From positions 124,001 through 188,000 of the forward strand of contig NZ_JAVAMA010000003.1 of assembly GCF_030730875.1 (NCBI RefSeq): a stretch of 64,000 bases of DNA. Direction: 5' to 3'. The notes below the pieces were generated by a model, which was given only the letters and a program-made list of their open reading frames with translations, was not told the DNA's origin and did not search any database. The position numbers and the translations under genes are program-made. This document shows, piece by piece, positions 26,121-35,506 of this stretch (position 1 is its first letter; each line of letters starts with the position of its first letter). This DNA is from Sphingomonas sp. DG1-23 (lineage in GTDB: Bacteria; Pseudomonadota; Alphaproteobacteria; Sphingomonadales; Sphingomonadaceae).

Positions 26121-26675
26121 CTAGCCGCGTCCGATTGCGCCCGGCTTAACCGCGGGGCGCGCGATGCGATAGGTGACATGCGGCCGGAGCCGTTCGATCG
26201 CCCTGGGATGATCGAAATCGTCCTCGGGCGCGCGCACCATGCCCAGCCGTTCCATCAATCCCCAGCTACGGACATTGTCGACGCTGGTGATCGCGGCGAT
26301 CCGTGGCGCCTCCAGATTGGCCCAGCCCCAGTCGAGGCTCGCCTGCGCCGCCTCGCGGGCATAGCCGTGCCCCCAATATTCGTGCGCCAGCCGCCAGCCG
26401 ATCTCGATCTCGCCATGGATCGGCGTCTCCTCGGCGCCGGGCTTGAGCCCGCAAAAGCCGAGAAAGGCGCCGTCGGATCGCCGCTCGATCGCCCAGAAAG
26501 TGAAACCCTCTGCATCGAGGATATGCTGGAGCCGATCGATCAGCGCATCGCTCTCGTCGCGCCACAGCAACGGGCCGAGCGTCGCCATCACCCGCTCGTC
26601 CTGCCCCATTGCGTGGAACGGCGCGCGGTCGGAATCGCGCCAGCCGCGCAAGATCAGGCGTTGGGTCTCGATCAT
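26121..26675 (-). CDS. GNAT acetyltransferase 1 of 3
   Basis: 184 residues, RimJ/RimL-type N-acetyltransferase. Begins MIETQRLILRGWRDSD; acceptor/CoA region includes EIGWRLAHEYWGHGYAREAAQASLDW (the Q/R-x-x-G-x-G/A loop is WGHGYA) and SVDNVRSWGLMERLGM. The third of three tandem paralogues; ATG overlaps the stop of the preceding GNAT as ATGA. Targets unknown. Confidence 0.86.
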   Translation of the reverse strand: MIETQRLILRGWRDSDRAPFHAMGQDERVMATLGPLLWRDESDALIDRLQHILDAEGFTFWAIERRSDGAFLGFCGLKPGAEETPIHGEIEIGWRLAHEYWGHGYAREAAQASLDWGWANLEAPRIAAITSVDNVRSWGLMERLGMVRAPEDDFDHPRAIERLRPHVTYRIARPAVKPGAIGRG

Positions 26676-27208
26676 GCAGGGCGGTCGATCGCATAGACGA
26701 TCATCGCGCCGAACGGGTCGGCAGCCGGATAATCGGGATGGCGAAAGTCGAGCTCGGTGCGCCGGCGCATTCCCAGCCGCTCCATCAGGCCCCAGGAACG
26801 AATATTGCCGATCACCGTCCATGCCGCGATGCGCGAACGATCGGTGTTGGCCCAGCCCCAGGAAAGGCTCGCCTCGGCGGCCTCGCGCGCGACCCCCTGT
26901 CCCCAATGCGCTTCGCCGATCCGCCAGCCCACCTCGAGTTCCTCGGGCACCGGCGTCCCCGGATGCCCGCCGATCCGCAATCCGCATATTCCGACCAGTT
27001 CGCCGGACGCGCGTAGTTCGACCGCCCACATACAATGTCCGAAGCGGGCCTGTTGCTCGATCTGCCGGTCGATGATCGCGTCGTGCTTCGCTTGCGGCGC
27101 CGGGCCGCCGAAATGCGCCGTCATCGCCGGCGTGTTGACGAGCGCGTGGAATGCAGGCTTGTCGGCCTCGCGCCACTGCCGCAGCGACAGACGTCCGGTC
27201 TCGATCAT
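26672..27208 (-). CDS. GNAT acetyltransferase 2 of 3
   Basis: 178 residues, same family: MIETGRLSLRQWREAD, VGWRIGEAHWGQGVAREAA, WTVIGNIRSWGLMERLGM. Closest by eye to the downstream GNAT (both share RSWGLMERLGM), suggesting duplication. Overlaps neighbours by four bases on both sides, so it is translated in a coupled series. Confidence 0.86.
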   Translation of the reverse strand: MIETGRLSLRQWREADKPAFHALVNTPAMTAHFGGPAPQAKHDAIIDRQIEQQARFGHCMWAVELRASGELVGICGLRIGGHPGTPVPEELEVGWRIGEAHWGQGVAREAAEASLSWGWANTDRSRIAAWTVIGNIRSWGLMERLGMRRRTELDFRHPDYPAADPFGAMIVYAIDRPA

Positions 27209-27735
27209 TCCGGCCGGTCGATCGCGAAGGTGACGGTGGGACGCAGCACATGGCCTTCGGGAAAGCTCGCGCTCAGATAGTCGCCCTCGGCGAGCCGGAC
27301 CATGCCCAGCTTCGCCATCAGGGCCTGGCTCTTGTGGTTCACCGCGGAAGTGATTGCATAGATCCGGTCCTCGGCGATCTGCCCCCATGCCCTCGCCAAC
27401 ACCGCGTGCATCGCCTCGTGGGCATAGCCGTGGCGCCACCATGGCAAGTCGATGATCCAGCCCGCCTCGATCGCGCCGACGATCGGTGCGTGCGGCTCGC
27501 CGCGCTTGAGCCCGCAAAACCCGACCACCGCATTGTCCTCGCGCCGCTCGACGACGAGAAAGCCCAGCCCCTCGCCGCGCAGCCGGTCGTGCTTGGCGAT
27601 CACCGCATCGGCCGCGGCTTCGTCCATCCCCGGAAAAAGCTGCGCCATCACCTGCTGGTTGGTGAACATGCCCACCAATGCGTCGCGGTCGCGCGGCTCG
27701 GGGACGCGCAGGATCAGGCGTTCGGTCTCGATCAC
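27205..27735 (-). CDS. GNAT acetyltransferase 3 of 3 (hemB-proximal)
   Basis: 176 residues: MIETERLILRVPEPRDRD, AGWIIDLPWWRHGYAHEAMHAVL, and a C-terminal AITSAVNHKSQALMAKLGM. More diverged from the other two. Its ATG overlaps the hemB stop (ATGA). First of the tandem trio to be translated after hemB. Confidence 0.86.
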   Translation of the reverse strand: MIETERLILRVPEPRDRDALVGMFTNQQVMAQLFPGMDEAAADAVIAKHDRLRGEGLGFLVVERREDNAVVGFCGLKRGEPHAPIVGAIEAGWIIDLPWWRHGYAHEAMHAVLARAWGQIAEDRIYAITSAVNHKSQALMAKLGMVRLAEGDYLSASFPEGHVLRPTVTFAIDRPE

Positions 27736-28718
27736 GCGCCCAGCAGCCGCGCGGCGAGCGGCGCGTGATAGGTCAGCACGCCCGAGCAGCCCGCGCGTTT
27801 GAACGCCATCAGCGTCTCGAGCACCAGCGCCTCGCGGTCCCCCGCGCCGGCCGCGGCAGCTGCCTCGATCATCGCATATTCCCCTGAGACCTGATACGCG
27901 AACACAGGCACTTCGAACGCATTCTTCACACGCGTTATGATGTCGAGATAGGGCAGCCCGGGCTTGACCATCACGCTGTCGGCGCCCTCGGCGAGGTCGA
28001 GCGCGACTTCGCGCAATGCCTCTTCGGCATTGGCCGGGTCCATCTGATAGGTCTTCTTGTCGCCCTTGAGCAGCCCGCGGCTGCCGACCGCGTCGCGGAA
28101 CGGGCCATAAAAGGCGCTGGCATATTTGGCGGCATAGGCCATGATCTGGACATTGACATGGCCGTTGGCCTCGAGCGCGGATCGGATCAGCCCGACCCGG
28201 CCGTCCATCATGTCCGAAGGCGCGACGATGTCCGCCCCCGCCTCTGCCTGGACGAGCGCCTGGTCGGTGAGCAACGCCGCGGTCTCGTCGTTGCGGACAT
28301 AGCCGGCGGCGTCGACGAGGCCGTCATGGCCATGGCTGGTATAGGGATCGAGCGCGACGTCGGTGAGCACGCCGATCTCGGGAACGGCATCCTTGATCGC
28401 CCGGATCGCGCGGCACATCAGATTGTCGGGATTGAGCGCCTCGCGCCCGTCGTCGCTGCGCAGCCCCGCCGGGGTGTTGGGGAACAATGCGACGCACGGA
28501 ATGCCCAGCGCCGCCGCTTCCTTCGCCCGCTCGGCAATCGCCTTGACCGACCAGCGCGACACGCCGGGCAGCGACGCGATCGGCTCCTCGGCATCGCCCT
28601 GGCAAACGAACAGGGGCCAGATCAGGTCGGCCGGGGTGAGCACGGTCTCGGCGTGCATCCGCCGGCTCCAGCCGGCGGCACGCGTGCGACGAAGGCGAAG
28701 CGCAGGATACTGACTCAT
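27732..28718 (-). CDS. hemB: Porphobilinogen synthase (delta-aminolevulinate dehydratase)
   Basis: Condenses two 5-aminolevulinate molecules to porphobilinogen in haem synthesis. 328 residues. Active-site lysines are visible in KKTYQMDPAN and VMVKPGLPYLD (Schiff base), with the allosteric/metal region DVALDPYTSHGHDGL; the latter is the DALDPYT-type, metal site lacking the Cys triad (Mg-type), as usual in alphaproteobacteria. ATG at 28718. Leads an operon of overlapping genes with three GNATs. Confidence 0.96.
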   Translation of the reverse strand: MSQYPALRLRRTRAAGWSRRMHAETVLTPADLIWPLFVCQGDAEEPIASLPGVSRWSVKAIAERAKEAAALGIPCVALFPNTPAGLRSDDGREALNPDNLMCRAIRAIKDAVPEIGVLTDVALDPYTSHGHDGLVDAAGYVRNDETAALLTDQALVQAEAGADIVAPSDMMDGRVGLIRSALEANGHVNVQIMAYAAKYASAFYGPFRDAVGSRGLLKGDKKTYQMDPANAEEALREVALDLAEGADSVMVKPGLPYLDIITRVKNAFEVPVFAYQVSGEYAMIEAAAAAGAGDREALVLETLMAFKRAGCSGVLTYHAPLAARLLGA

Positions 28719-28785
28719 CGCGCCCGTTTGGGGGATCGCGGAAGGCGGCGCAAGCGTTACACCCCTGAAACGTATCAGGACGCCC

Positions 28786-29667
28786 ATGCCCAAATTCGCT
28801 TCCGCCGCCATGATCGTCAATGCAAAGTCGCGGCGCGGACAGGATCTGTTCGAACAGGCGTGCAAGCATCTGGACGGCCTGCCGTTCCGCGTCGACGCCC
28901 ATGCCGTCGAGGATCCCGCCCGGCTCGAGCCGACGCTCAAGCGCGTGCTCGCCGCGAGGCCCGAACTCGTCATTCTCGGCGGCGGCGACGGGACGATCAG
29001 CGGGCTGGTCGATTTCATCAAGGGCACCGGTGCGGCGATCGCGGTGCTGCCGCTCGGCACCGCCAACAGCTTCGCGCGCTCGCTCGGCATCCCGCTCGAC
29101 ATCGCCGGCGCGATCGACGTGATCGCCCGGGGCGAATTGCGCCGGATCGATCTCGGGATGATCGACGGCGATTATTTCGCCAATTGCGCGGCGATCGGCC
29201 TGTCGCCGCAGATCGCCGAGAATGTCCCCGCGGGACTCAAGCGCTGGTTCGGCCGCGCCGGCTATCTCGCCTGGGCGGCGTATGAATTCACCCGTTTCCA
29301 TCCCTTCACCCTGATCGTCGGCGAAGGGCCCGAGGCGCAGCGGCTGCGCGTCGTCGAGGTGCGGATCGCCAATGGCCGCTTCCACGGCGGCACCGAGTTG
29401 ATCGACGCGGCGCAAGTCGACAGCGGCGAGATCGTCGTCCAGGCGGTGCAGGGCCATGCCCGCCGCCGGCTGCTGCGCAACTGGGTCAACGGCGTCCTGC
29501 GCCGCGCCGCCCGCCACGAGGACACGATCGACTTCACCGGCAAATCGCTGCGCATCGCCACCGATCCGCCCTTGCCGATCTCGATCGACGGCGAGGTCCT
29601 CGCGCATACCCCGGTCACCGCGCGCATCGCTGCCGGCGTGATCGACGTCATGGTGCCACGAAGCTGA
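28786..29667 (+). CDS. Diacylglycerol kinase family lipid kinase
   Basis: 293 residues of the DAGK catalytic/NAD-kinase-like fold (YegS/LCB5 group). N-terminal MIVNAKSRRGQDLF, the nucleotide loop LGGGDGTISGLVDF at about residue 64, and AVLPLGTANSFARSLGIP near 85 are diagnostic. The C-terminal half (ISIDGEVL) closes the second domain. Divergent from hemB across 67 bases. Phosphorylates a lipid; whether diacylglycerol, a ceramide or a sphingoid base is unknown, though sphingomonads do contain sphingolipids. Confidence 0.87.
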   Translation: MPKFASAAMIVNAKSRRGQDLFEQACKHLDGLPFRVDAHAVEDPARLEPTLKRVLAARPELVILGGGDGTISGLVDFIKGTGAAIAVLPLGTANSFARSLGIPLDIAGAIDVIARGELRRIDLGMIDGDYFANCAAIGLSPQIAENVPAGLKRWFGRAGYLAWAAYEFTRFHPFTLIVGEGPEAQRLRVVEVRIANGRFHGGTELIDAAQVDSGEIVVQAVQGHARRRLLRNWVNGVLRRAARHEDTIDFTGKSLRIATDPPLPISIDGEVLAHTPVTARIAAGVIDVMVPRS

Positions 29668-29748
29668 TTGCCATCCCGGCGAACGCCGGGATCTCGGGCA
29701 GCGGGCGCGCCGTTTGCGGCGACGTCCCGGCCTTCGCCGGGATGACGG
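29668..29748. repeat. Bipartite palindromic repeat, family A
   Basis: Textbook copy: first arm ATCCCGGCGAACGCCGGGAT, second arm GTCCCGGCCTTCGCCGGGAT, 33 bases apart. It fills the whole gap between the convergent lipid kinase and valS and may serve as a bidirectional transcription barrier. Confidence 0.85.
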
Positions 29749-29749
29749 A

Positions 29750-32701
29750 TTACCCCAGCCGCGCCAGCGCTGCCGCCAGCCGCTCGGCTTCGGCCGCCTT
29801 CTCGGCATGATCGGCACGGGCTTTCTCGACCGCCTCGGGCTTGGCCCGCTCGACGAAGCTCGGATTGCCGAGGCGCCCCGCGAGCCCATCGCGCTCCTTC
29901 TCGGCCGCCGCGATCGCCTTGCTCAGCCGCGTGCGCTCGGCTTCGAGGTCGACCACGCCACCGAGCGGAAGGACGAACGTCGCCTCCTCGACCACCACCT
30001 GCAGCGCACCACCCTCGAACGTCTCTTCCTGTCCGAAATCGACTCGGGCAAGCCGGGCGATGACCTGACGCTGTCTGACGAGCCGGTCGCCCGTTTCGCT
30101 CGATTGATCGCGAACATAAAGCGGCAGGCGCGCAGCCGGCGGCACGTTGAGTTCGGTGCGCGCAGCACGAATTTCGCTCACCAGCCTGATCAGCCAGTCG
30201 ATCTCCCTTGCCGCTTCCGGATCGAGTGCCTGCGCATCCGTCACCGGCCAGTCCGCGACGATGAGCTCGCGCTTGCGCGCACCCATTTTCGACCAGAGTT
30301 CCTCAGTGATGAAGGGCATGAAGGGGTGGAGCATGATCAGGATCTGGTCGAGCACCCATCCCGCAACCTGCCGTGTTTCAATCGCATTCGCGGTGGGTTC
30401 CGCTTTGTCGACGTCCACGTCGAACTGCAGCACCGGCTTGATCAGCTCGAGATACCAGTCGCAGAAGCGGCTCCAGGTGAATTGGTAGATCGTGTTCGCC
30501 GCCTCGTCGAAGCGCAGATCGGCGAGCGCGAGGTCGAGTGCCTGCACCGTCGCGATCGTCTCGGCGATGATCCAGCGATTTACCGCGAGATCGGCTGCGG
30601 GTGCGTGCGGCGTGGTCGATGCCCCGATTCCGTTCGACTGGGCGAAGCGCGCTGCGTTCCACAGCTTGGTCGCAAAGTTGCGATAACCCTCGATCCGGCG
30701 CTCATCCATCTTGATGTCGCGGCCCTGGCTCTCCATCGCCGCCATGAAGAAGCGCAGGGCGTCGGCGCCGTACCGGTCGATCAGCCCGAGCGGATTGACG
30801 ACATTGCCCTTGGACTTGGACATCTTCTGCCCGTCCGCGGCGCGGACCAGACCGTGGAGATAGAGGGTCTTGAACGGCACTTCCTTCATGAAGTGCAGGC
30901 CCTGCATCATCATCCGCGCATCCCAGAAGAACAGGATGTCGAACCCCGAGATCAGCACGTCATTGGGATAGCGGCCGCCCAAAAGTCCTCTCCCCTCCGG
31001 GGAGTGGGTTGGGAGAGGGGCGGTGCCGGCAGCGGGAGCTTCTGCCCCTCTCCCGACCTCGCCTCGGCCACCCTCTCCCCGAAGGGGAGAGGGAATTTCG
31101 TCCGGCCAGCCCATCGTCGCGAATGGCCACAGCGCCGAGGAGAACCAGGTGTCGAGTACGTCGGTATCACGCCAGAGGAATATTCTATCGGCATGCAGAT
31201 CCCGGCTGTCGTTGCTCTCAGCGGCCTCTTGAAAGCTTCCTTCCTCGACGATCATCGTCGGATCGCATCCATATGTTTCAGCCGCCTGACCCTGGATATC
31301 CTCCCAGGTCTCGCCAACGAATATCTCGAATGGAGCGTCCGCCTCGAAATAGCTCAGCCCTGCGCCGCGTTTCGCTGGCCCGAACCACGCCGGAATCCGG
31401 TGCCCCCACCAGAGCTGGCGGCTCACGCACCACGGCTGGATGTTCTCCATCCAGTTGAAATAGGTTTTTTCCCAGCTCTTCGGGACGATCCGGGTCGCGC
31501 CCGAGCGCACCGCCTCGATCGCCGGCTTCGCCAAGGTCGCGGCATCGACATACCATTGGTCGGTCAGCCACGGCTCGATCACTACGTTCGAACGGTCGCC
31601 ATAGGGCGTCTGGATCGTCCGGGGCTCGGAATCATGTTCCGCGCCTTCCTTGTCGACATAAGGCACGAGGAAACCTTCGGCCTTGAGCCGTTCGACCACC
31701 AGTTTGCGCGCCTCGAACCGGTCGAGCCCGAGCAATTCCTCGGGGATCAGCCCGTCGCTGGTCTGGGTGATCCGCGCTTTGGCGTCGAGCATGTTGAGCA
31801 TGTCGCGCGCCTCGATCCCGGCGCGGCGGCCGACCTCGAAATCGTTGAAATCGTGGCCTGGGGTGATCTTGACCGCGCCCGAGCCGAGTTCGGGATCGGC
31901 ATGCTCGTCGGGGATGATCGGGATCAGCCGCCCGGTGATCGGCAGCCGCACTTGTCTGCCGACCAGAGCCGCATAGCGTTCGTCGCCGGGATGCACCGCC
32001 ACCGCCATATCGGCGAGCATCGTCTCGGGCCGCGTCGTCGCGACCTGAATGAACCCGCTATTATCCTCGAGCGGATAGCGCAGATGCCAGAAATTGCCTT
32101 TCACTTCGACCGTCTCGACTTCGAGGTCCGAGATCGCCGTGCCAAGGCCCGGATCCCAGTTCACCAGGCGCTTGTCGCGATAGATGAGGCTCGAACCATC
32201 CGGCTTCCTGGTGTTGTAGAGCTCGACGAACACCTTGAGGACGGCCTTCGAGAACCCCTCGTCCATCGTGAAGCGCTCGTTGGCCCAGTCCATCGAGCAG
32301 CCGAGCCGGCGGAGCTGCTGCGTGATCTCGCCGCCGCTCTCTTCCTTCCACTCCCACACCTTCGCGACGAATTCCTCGCGGGTGAAGTCGGTGCGCTTCT
32401 GCTGCTTCGCGTTGAGCTGACGTTCGACCACCATCTGGGTCGCGATGCCGGCATGATCGGTGCCGACCACCCAGCGCGCATCCTTGCCCTTCAAGCGCGC
32501 GTGGCGGACCAGCACGTCCTGCAGCGTGTTGTCGAGCGCATGGCCGATATGCAGGCTGCCGGTGACGTTGGGCGGCGGATTGACCAAGGTCCACGGATCG
32601 GCTCCCGGCCGCTCGGGGGCGAACAGGCCCTTTTCCTCCCAATGGCTGTACCAGCGGGATTCGATTTCGGCGGGGTCGAAGGTCTTGGGAAGCTCGGTCA
32701 T
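29750..32701 (-). CDS. valS: Valyl-tRNA synthetase with in-frame repeat insertion
   Basis: Charges tRNA-Val. 983 residues: class I signature [18 protein letters not shown] around 45-62, editing domain, [14 protein letters not shown] around 620, anticodon domain and a C-terminal coiled coil ending LAAALARLG. Between GWPDEIP and [11 protein letters not shown], where other ValS proteins have only a few residues, there are about 37 extra residues (536-572) rich in G, R, P and E. These are encoded by a palindromic repeat at 30985-31096 that keeps the frame. Everything else looks intact, so the enzyme is presumably functional. Follows popZ-like and tolC genes in conserved order, with an S9 peptidase between. 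Confidence 0.95.
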   Translation of the reverse strand: MTELPKTFDPAEIESRWYSHWEEKGLFAPERPGADPWTLVNPPPNVTGSLHIGHALDNTLQDVLVRHARLKGKDARWVVGTDHAGIATQMVVERQLNAKQQKRTDFTREEFVAKVWEWKEESGGEITQQLRRLGCSMDWANERFTMDEGFSKAVLKVFVELYNTRKPDGSSLIYRDKRLVNWDPGLGTAISDLEVETVEVKGNFWHLRYPLEDNSGFIQVATTRPETMLADMAVAVHPGDERYAALVGRQVRLPITGRLIPIIPDEHADPELGSGAVKITPGHDFNDFEVGRRAGIEARDMLNMLDAKARITQTSDGLIPEELLGLDRFEARKLVVERLKAEGFLVPYVDKEGAEHDSEPRTIQTPYGDRSNVVIEPWLTDQWYVDAATLAKPAIEAVRSGATRIVPKSWEKTYFNWMENIQPWCVSRQLWWGHRIPAWFGPAKRGAGLSYFEADAPFEIFVGETWEDIQGQAAETYGCDPTMIVEEGSFQEAAESNDSRDLHADRIFLWRDTDVLDTWFSSALWPFATMGWPDEIPSPLRGEGGRGEVGRGAEAPAAGTAPLPTHSPEGRGLLGGRYPNDVLISGFDILFFWDARMMMQGLHFMKEVPFKTLYLHGLVRAADGQKMSKSKGNVVNPLGLIDRYGADALRFFMAAMESQGRDIKMDERRIEGYRNFATKLWNAARFAQSNGIGASTTPHAPAADLAVNRWIIAETIATVQALDLALADLRFDEAANTIYQFTWSRFCDWYLELIKPVLQFDVDVDKAEPTANAIETRQVAGWVLDQILIMLHPFMPFITEELWSKMGARKRELIVADWPVTDAQALDPEAAREIDWLIRLVSEIRAARTELNVPPAARLPLYVRDQSSETGDRLVRQRQVIARLARVDFGQEETFEGGALQVVVEEATFVLPLGGVVDLEAERTRLSKAIAAAEKERDGLAGRLGNPSFVERAKPEAVEKARADHAEKAAEAERLAAALARLG
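30985..31096. repeat. Palindromic repeat family C inserted inside valS
   Basis: 112 bases with two hairpins: a left part with CCTCTCCCC and GGGAGAGG arms and a right perfect one, CCCTCTCCCC-GAA-GGGGAGAGGG. The whole is read through in frame by valS. A related intergenic element of similar length is at 52969-53104. Confidence 0.8.
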
Positions 32702-32785
32702 GCGCGGGCTTTAGCGAGGTGTGCAGTCGATGCACAACCCATGCCGCATTCGCTTCCCTCCCGCTTGCGGGAGGGGAATGGAGCA

Positions 32786-34870
32786 TCACTCGCAGACCGG
32801 CTTGTCGCACCCTTTCGCTACGAACCCGTCGCGGCCGCCCGTATAATTCCCCAGCCATCCCAGCACCTCGCCATACCATTGCATGCTGTTCTTCGGCTTG
32901 AGCACCCAGTGATTCTCGTCGGGGAAGACCAGCAGCTTCGACGGGATCTCGCGCCGCTGGAGCGCAGTGAACGCCGCCAGCCCCTGGGTATAGGGGATGC
33001 GGAAATCCTTCTCGCTGGTGATCACCAGCTGCGGGGTCTTCCACGCCGTAACATGGTTGACCGGGTTCCATTTCTCGAACGCCTCGGGTGCTTCGAAATA
33101 GGCCTTTCCGCCATGCTCCCACTCGTCGAACCACAGTTCCTCGGTCTCATAGGCCATCGCCCGCGCGTCGAACACGCCGTCATGCTGGACGATGCACTTG
33201 AACCGGTCGGGCCATTTGCCCTCGATCCAGTTCATCATATAGCCGCCATACGAGGCGCCTAGCGCGCAGGCATTGCCGCCGTCGAGCCATGCGAACCTGT
33301 CGGTCGCCGCGGCGAGGCCCTTTTGCAGATCCTCGAGCGGCCAGCCGCCCCAATTGTCGCGGATCGCGTCGGTAAACGCCTGGCCGTAGCCGGTCGACCC
33401 GTGGAAATCGACCGACACCACCGCATAGCCCGCTCCCGCGAACACGGCCGGGTTCCAGCGATACGACCAGCTATTGTTGCTCGATCCCTGCGGCCCGCCA
33501 TGGACGATGAACGCCACCGGCGCCTTGGCGCCTTCAGCCAGCGATGCCGGACGCACCGCATAGCCCCAGACCTTGTCGTTGTTCGCCCCGGGGAAGCTGA
33601 ACCGCTCGACTTTGGGCAAGTCGATCCCGGCGAGCTTGTCCGCATTGACCGAGGTCAGGCGCGACACCCTCTTGCCCGACAGGCGATAGAAATCGTCAGG
33701 CGCGGTCAGGCTGTTCATGCTGAACACCACGCCGCTTTTGGTCGGCACCACCGCCGAGACCACGCCTTCCTGCGTCAGCCGCGTCACCTTGCCGCTCTTC
33801 GCATCGACGCTGAAGATCGGCTCTTCCTGCGTGTCCTGCGCGGTGACGTAGAGCGTCTTGCCGTCCGCCGCCCAGGCGATCGAGGCAACCGAGCGGTCCC
33901 AGCTTTCGGTCAGCGCGCGCACCTGTCCGCTCGCCAGATCGCGCAGCATCAGCACCTGCCGGTCGGCTTCGTAGGTCGGCCGCTTCATCGCGAAATAGGC
34001 CAGCCACTTGCCGTCGGGAGATACGGTGGGGAGATTGTCGGTCCCGTCATTGTCGGCGGTGAGGTTGACCGGCGGCGCCGATCCGTCGGCGGGCGCCGCG
34101 AAGATGTCGAGATTGGTCGAGCTCGCCTCGATCCGTCCCGCCTCGCGCAAGGCAAAATAGACGGTCTTGCCGTCGGGGCTCCAGCTCAGTTCCTCGCCGC
34201 CGCCGAACGGCTTCGACGGGGTGTCGCCGATCAATTGCCCGCCGATCGCCACGCCGTTGCCGGTCGCGCCGCCCGGCCCGAACGGCAATACGAACAATTG
34301 CGAGCGGTCGCCATTCGCCCAGGTGTCCCAATGCCGCACGAACAATTGGTCATAGACACGGCCCGAGCCGGCATTGGCGTCCTTCTTGACCATCGCCGGC
34401 TCGAGGCCCGGCGCGCCTGGCTTGCGATCGGCCCAGACCAGCATCTTGTCGCCGGTCGGCGCGACCTTGAAGCCGCTGAACCCGCCGGGAATATGGGTCA
34501 GCTGGGTCGGCGTGCCGCCAGCGATGGGCACGCCCCAAACCGCGTCCTCCCCGCCCTTGTCCGACTGGAAATAGACCGTCGCGCCATCGGCCGAGAATTG
34601 CGGCGCGAGTTCGTTGACTTCGGCCTCGGCGACGAGCTTCTCGGGGGTCGCGCCCTTCTTGCCCAGATCGAGCCGCCACAGATCGTAGCGCCCGCGATTG
34701 GCGGCGAGATCGGTCTCGCGCTGCTGCCAGACCAGCCATTTGCCGTCGGGCGACACCGCGGGGCCGCCCACCCGCGACAGCGCGGCGACGTCCTGAATGG
34801 TGAGATCACGCGCGGCAACGGGCGCAGCGGCGGAAGCGAGCGCGACGCCCGCGAGCAGGAGATGCTTCAT
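32786..34870 (-). CDS. S9 family peptidase (acylaminoacyl-peptidase/DPP-like)
   Basis: 694 residues with a signal peptide (MKHLLLAGVALASAAAPVAA), so periplasmic. The N-terminal part is a WD40-like/beta-propeller region (AVSPDGKWLVW, TVSPDGKWLAYF, LSWSPDGKTVYF). The C-terminal alpha/beta hydrolase has nucleophile LGASYGGYMMNW, Asp in ITSEKDFRIPY and His in FPDENHWVL. Two cysteines at the extreme C-terminus (GCDKPVCE) may form a disulphide. Cleaves oligopeptides; probably stand-alone between valS and a repeat. Confidence 0.92.
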   Translation of the reverse strand: MKHLLLAGVALASAAAPVAARDLTIQDVAALSRVGGPAVSPDGKWLVWQQRETDLAANRGRYDLWRLDLGKKGATPEKLVAEAEVNELAPQFSADGATVYFQSDKGGEDAVWGVPIAGGTPTQLTHIPGGFSGFKVAPTGDKMLVWADRKPGAPGLEPAMVKKDANAGSGRVYDQLFVRHWDTWANGDRSQLFVLPFGPGGATGNGVAIGGQLIGDTPSKPFGGGEELSWSPDGKTVYFALREAGRIEASSTNLDIFAAPADGSAPPVNLTADNDGTDNLPTVSPDGKWLAYFAMKRPTYEADRQVLMLRDLASGQVRALTESWDRSVASIAWAADGKTLYVTAQDTQEEPIFSVDAKSGKVTRLTQEGVVSAVVPTKSGVVFSMNSLTAPDDFYRLSGKRVSRLTSVNADKLAGIDLPKVERFSFPGANNDKVWGYAVRPASLAEGAKAPVAFIVHGGPQGSSNNSWSYRWNPAVFAGAGYAVVSVDFHGSTGYGQAFTDAIRDNWGGWPLEDLQKGLAAATDRFAWLDGGNACALGASYGGYMMNWIEGKWPDRFKCIVQHDGVFDARAMAYETEELWFDEWEHGGKAYFEAPEAFEKWNPVNHVTAWKTPQLVITSEKDFRIPYTQGLAAFTALQRREIPSKLLVFPDENHWVLKPKNSMQWYGEVLGWLGNYTGGRDGFVAKGCDKPVCE

Positions 34871-34917
34871 GGCGGGAGATAAGCAGATGGTCGCGATCGT
34901 TACAATCGTCCAAAACC

Positions 34918-34997
34918 GTCACACGGCGAAAGCCGGGGTCTCATGCGGCACGCGAACGGCCTGCGGCCCGAGATCCCGGCATTCGCCGGACGACGGA
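34918..34997. repeat. Bipartite palindromic repeat, family A
   Basis: Between the S9 peptidase and popZ-like gene. Arms CGGCGAAAGCCGGGGTCTC and GAGATCCCGGCATTCGCCGG are inverted; its left edge is eroded (CACA in place of CATCC). Confidence 0.75.
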
Positions 34998-35471
34998 TCA
35001 ATTCCGTCCGGTGATCCGGGTGATCTCGCGCGCGACCATCGCTTCGACGATCTGCGGCAGGTTCGCGTCGAGCCAGTCGCGCAGCATCGGCTTGAGCAGT
35101 TCGCGGACCATGCCCTCGAGCGTGTCCGATCCGGCCACTTCGGGCTTCACCACGATCCGCGAAAGCGCCTCGAGCGGTCCCCGGGTCGCCTCGACGGCGC
35201 GTTCGGACAGAATCGGCTCCGTGCGGGGCGCCTCGACCGGCGGCGCGACCTGCGCCTCGGGTTCCTCGACCTGATCGCGCAGTTCGAGAACGGCCTCTTC
35301 CTCGGGATCCTCACTCTCGACTCGCGGCGCCCGGGCAGGCGCAGTGGGCGCCGGCGCGGGGCGGCTGCGACGGGTACGCGAAGCCACCGCCGCATCGCCT
35401 TCCTCGGCGATGATGCGTTTGATGGAGGAGAGAATCTCCTCCATCGACGGCTCGGTACTGATATCCCCCAT
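34998..35471 (-). CDS. popZ: DUF2497 protein, PopZ-like polar organiser
   Basis: 157 residues. N-terminal SMEEILSSIKRIIAEEGD, a proline/glutamate-rich acidic middle (about 30-95), and C-terminal LEGMVRELLKPMLRDWLDANLPQIVEAMVAREITRI, the layout of PopZ: a short binding helix, a disordered PED region and an oligomerising helical C-terminus. PopZ forms a matrix at the cell pole and tethers the chromosome origin. Immediately downstream of tolC and on the valS side, as in Caulobacter relatives. ATG at 35471; an in-frame GTG nine bases earlier is possible. The name is by domain layout and context; polar function has not been shown here. Confidence 0.82.
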   Translation of the reverse strand: MGDISTEPSMEEILSSIKRIIAEEGDAAVASRTRRSRPAPAPTAPARAPRVESEDPEEEAVLELRDQVEEPEAQVAPPVEAPRTEPILSERAVEATRGPLEALSRIVVKPEVAGSDTLEGMVRELLKPMLRDWLDANLPQIVEAMVAREITRITGRN

Positions 35472-35506
35472 CGCCGGCACGTCTCCTGTGGCTGACTCTG
35501 GTTAAA

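Noticed and set aside
29714-33262. 1182-codon open frame on the plus strand opposite valS
   Set aside because: Same reason; it is the complement of valS codons and has no recognisable protein features.
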